NCBI GenBank assembly: GCA_018817865.1
Contig: JAHITG010000434.1
Span: forward strand, 1 to 7,685
Source of the DNA: Spirochaetota bacterium
GTDB taxonomy: Bacteria > Spirochaetota > JAHITG01
Length of the DNA stretch: 7,685 nucleotides
Direction: 5' to 3'
Under the pieces are notes generated by a model. It saw only the letters and a list, made by a program, of their open reading frames with translations, made no database searches and was not told the DNA's origin. Below, one piece after another: positions 6,403 through 7,685 of the stretch; position 1 is the first letter of the stretch; the number at the start of each line of letters is the position of its first letter. Made by a program: the position numbers and the translations under genes.

Positions 6403-6417
6403 GAAATCAAAAGTCAA
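6390..6417 (-). promoter_or_regulatory. arsR operon promoter, apparently leaderless
   Basis: On the minus strand TTGACT (6417-6412), 16 bases, TATATT (6395-6390). The predicted start is near 6383, one base before the arsR ATG at 6382, so the mRNA would begin at the start codon with no leader. This agrees with the absence of any Shine-Dalgarno sequence before that ATG. Same spacer and same -10 as the FG-GAP gene promoter. Confidence 0.6.
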
Positions 6418-6481
6418 TTAATATATCGAGGCTTTATAAAAGGGAACGGTTGTACCGGGTCATTTTTTCCAGGAATTTAAT

Positions 6482-6509
6482 TTGACAACTATTATTTTTC
6501 CGATATTAT
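6482..6509 (+). promoter_or_regulatory. Sigma-70-type promoter, divergent from arsR
   Basis: On the plus strand a perfect TTGACA at 6482-6487, 16 bases, then TATTAT at 6504-6509. Transcription would start near 6516 and run into the GC-rich patch and the small ORF at 6604. It is separate from the ArsR operator, so it need not respond to arsenic. Confidence 0.5.
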
Positions 6510-6518
6510 TGAATTTAA

Positions 6519-6579
6519 GGAATGACAACGGCCAGGCCCGGTGCCGGGTGATCACCATCGAGGGACTCCGGCTTTCGCG
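6519..6579. repeat. GC-rich intergenic patch, possible palindromic repeat unit
   Basis: A sharply bounded GC-rich stretch of about 61 bases within AT-rich DNA. It contains CCCG-GTGC-CGGG (6537-6548) and a perfect 10-base palindrome GGTGATCACC (6547-6556). It begins GGAATGAC and ends GGCTTTCGCG, words that in many bacterial genomes belong to dispersed intergenic hairpin repeats (of the kind ATTCCCGCGAAAGCGGGAAT). It could be one unit or a rearranged remnant of such a repeat, or a structured leader RNA of the promoter just upstream. I do not recognise a known riboswitch. Confidence 0.4.
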
Positions 6580-6603
6580 TAAAAATATTAAAAGACAAAC
6601 TTA

Positions 6604-6786
6604 ATGGGAAAAAAGAAAGAAAAGATAGAGCACAAACTCGGGCCTGGAAGCTATGAGCTGGTCTCCAAATATGAATTTGAATATAAGATCAATCCTCCTG
6701 AGAAAAAAAGAAAACCCCTCTCAGAGAAAAAACAGAGAGTAAAGAATCTTCTGGATCTTATAACTAAGCGTAATAAAAAGAAGTAA
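6604..6786 (+). CDS. Small lysine-rich basic protein of unknown function
   Basis: 60 residues, about one third Lys or Arg, starting MGKKKEKIEHKLGPGSYELV and ending TKRNKKK. The middle (about 10-32) could form short beta strands (YELVSKYEFEYKINPP); residues 38-60 form a strongly basic amphipathic helix. No Cys, no signal peptide, no membrane segment. Composition suggests nucleic-acid or ribosome association, but I recognise no family and this is only inference. A good promoter lies about 95 bases upstream. There is no Shine-Dalgarno sequence before the ATG, and the ATG overlaps the stop of an upstream open frame (TAATG at 6602-6606). A long inverted repeat starts two bases after its stop. It is the only credible plus-strand gene here. 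Confidence 0.55.
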   Translation: MGKKKEKIEHKLGPGSYELVSKYEFEYKINPPEKKRKPLSEKKQRVKNLLDLITKRNKKK

Positions 6787-6787
6787 A

Positions 6788-6874
6788 AAGAATAGGGATG
6801 GTTCTAATACTTTTATAAATGGCTACAGGTAAAAATTTTTAAACATTAAAAGTGTTAGAACCATCCCCATTCTT
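6788..6874. repeat. 87-bp imperfect inverted repeat (bidirectional terminator or REP/MITE-like element)
   Basis: Arms 6788-6815 and 6847-6874 are 28 bases each with only two mismatches, one of them U-G in plus-strand RNA and the other G-U in minus-strand RNA, around a 31-base AT-rich loop. The arms contain GGGATGGTTCTAA, which recalls short REP-type palindromes mobilised by IS200-like (Y1) transposases; that likeness is from memory. It sits between two convergent genes, immediately after the stop at 6786 and ten bases beyond the stop at 6885. U-rich sequence follows the hairpin in both directions (TTCTTTTT on the minus strand), so it should also end transcription from both sides. Confidence 0.75.
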
Positions 6875-6884
6875 CTATTATTTC

Positions 6885-7685
6885 TTAAAATTTAAAAGCA
6901 AAACCCGCTGAAAAGATGACACTGCTAACGGGATAATTATCAGCCAGGGCATAGGCCGGGCTTGAATCAGATGTGTTCTCTGAGGCTTTATAGTATTCTT
7001 TAAATTCAGTCTCCTTTTCCCTTGTTTTCATATGGGATAACTGATCTTTGCCGTTCACTTCACATTTGGTGATCTTACTTTTAGCCGGCTTTAAAACTAT
7101 AAACCGGTATACAACACCGCCGGTCAATGCAAAAAATTTTGTCAGATTAATGTTTACTCCGGTACAGGCATTAACCCCAAAAGACATTTTATATGTCATT
7201 TCCGTTTCAGTCTCTTTCATCCCATCGACCGTCAGGCCGGTTGAAAGATCGGTCAACTGTTTGCTGTATTCTTTTCTGTTTACAATGGTCTTCCCGCTTG
7301 AAAGCACTGTGGGGCCTGCTCCGATAAATGGAGATACCGGGCCCAGTTTTGTAAAGATCTTGAAGGTCAGATCAACAGGGATCAAAGTGGATATCATTGT
7401 CTGTTCCCACCTTGTAGTTCCGAGACCATCATTGGCCATGTCATCTGTTTTGTTCTTATCGGTGGTCTCCTTTTGGCCCATTATATACCCTCCCCCTGCT
7501 TCAACACCGATATTTTCGGACAGATGCAACAGGATCCCAAGGTTCATATTGATACCTGCGCTCTGGTCATAATAGATACGGCTCAAATAAGATGGTTCTA
7601 TCCCATTTGTAGTGATCGTTTCCGTGTTATCTGTGCCGTTATATGGTTTTCCCACTCCGAAACCAAAACCGGCAGTCGTTCTGAT
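6885..7685 (-). CDS. Outer-membrane beta-barrel protein, C-terminal part (5' end outside window)
   Basis: The frame is open from the right edge of the window to a TAA at 6887-6885: 266 codons, start not seen. A GTG at 7655 lies in frame, but the residues before it (TTAGFGFGVGKPYNG) already look like a barrel strand, so the gene continues outside. The protein alternates polar and hydrophobic residues in beta strands: SAGINMNLGILLHL, IGVEAGGGYIMG, TLIPVDLTFKIFTKLGPVSP, FIGAGPTVLSSG, YKMSFGVNACTGVNI, FFALTGGVVYRFI, and the final strand VIFSAGFAFKF. The last residue is Phe, the signature recognised by the BAM machinery. Charged stretches between them fit extracellular loops. It resembles OmpA/OmpW-like small barrels with an outer-membrane-protein beta-barrel domain, exact family unknown. 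Its presence indicates a diderm cell. Confidence 0.85.
   Translation of the reverse strand: MRTTAGFGFGVGKPYNGTDNTETITTNGIEPSYLSRIYYDQSAGINMNLGILLHLSENIGVEAGGGYIMGQKETTDKNKTDDMANDGLGTTRWEQTMISTLIPVDLTFKIFTKLGPVSPFIGAGPTVLSSGKTIVNRKEYSKQLTDLSTGLTVDGMKETETEMTYKMSFGVNACTGVNINLTKFFALTGGVVYRFIVLKPAKSKITKCEVNGKDQLSHMKTREKETEFKEYYKASENTSDSSPAYALADNYPVSSVIFSAGFAFKF

Noticed and set aside
6447..6469. CGGT-TGT-ACCG hairpin followed by T-run as a plus-strand terminator
   Set aside because: Stem of four pairs, separated from the T-run by several bases, and no plus-strand gene lies upstream of it.
6516..6603. Riboswitch in the leader of the small basic gene
   Set aside because: I compared it by eye with the common classes (TPP, SAM, cobalamin, c-di-GMP, fluoride, ZTP, guanidine) and found none of their conserved cores; a repeat remnant explains it at least as well.
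7048..7572. Plus-strand ORF of 174 codons opposite the beta-barrel gene
   Set aside because: The minus strand shows amphipathic barrel strands and a terminal Phe; the plus frame has no ribosome site or domain pattern.

Overview
The window looks like a piece of a chromosome from a diderm (Gram-negative-type), probably uncultured, low-to-moderate GC bacterium. Support: an outer-membrane beta-barrel gene ending in a C-terminal Phe, a lipobox lipoprotein, secreted proteins with FlgD-Ig-like and FG-GAP/VCBS modules, ordinary sigma-70-type promoters and standard code. I cannot name the phylum; FlgD-Ig-like plus large FG-GAP secreted proteins are common in candidate phyla of the Elusimicrobia/Omnitrophica/Firestonebacteria kind, but that is an impression, not evidence.

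Layout. Nearly everything is on the minus strand. 1-340: the N-terminal part of a secreted protein that runs off the left edge. 341-954: a very AT-rich spacer with an A/T palindrome and one doubtful small ORF. 955-3213: a large secreted protein with seven FG-GAP/VCBS repeats (a predicted seven-bladed propeller), an unrecognised middle region and a C-terminal jelly-roll-like domain. 3214-3551: spacer with its promoter. 3552-6382: a five-gene arsenic-type operon, read right to left: arsR, an ArsP-family permease, a small cytoplasmic thioredoxin-like protein, a thioredoxin-like lipoprotein, and a secreted CxC thioredoxin-like protein resembling the ArsF group. 6383-6603: divergent promoter region, including a 20-bp ArsR operator candidate and a GC-rich patch. 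6604-6786 (+): a tiny lysine-rich protein of unknown function. 6788-6874: a long imperfect inverted repeat between convergent genes. 6885-7685: the C-terminal part of an outer-membrane beta-barrel protein that runs off the right edge.

How it fits together. ArsR has the ELCVCE As(III)-binding motif and its likely operator covers the -10 box of its own promoter. The operon should therefore be repressed until trivalent arsenic binds. ArsP-family permeases are known for export of trivalent organoarsenicals. The three thioredoxin-fold proteins, one predicted in the cytosol, one membrane-anchored outside and one secreted, suggest a dithiol system on both sides of the membrane that reduces or hands over arsenicals around the permease. 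The ars genes appear more AT-rich than the large FG-GAP gene beside them, which would fit acquisition as a cassette. The most interesting parts are the permease plus three-thioredoxin arrangement, the apparently leaderless arsR start fused to its operator, and a 19-codon reading-frame vestige just after the permease.
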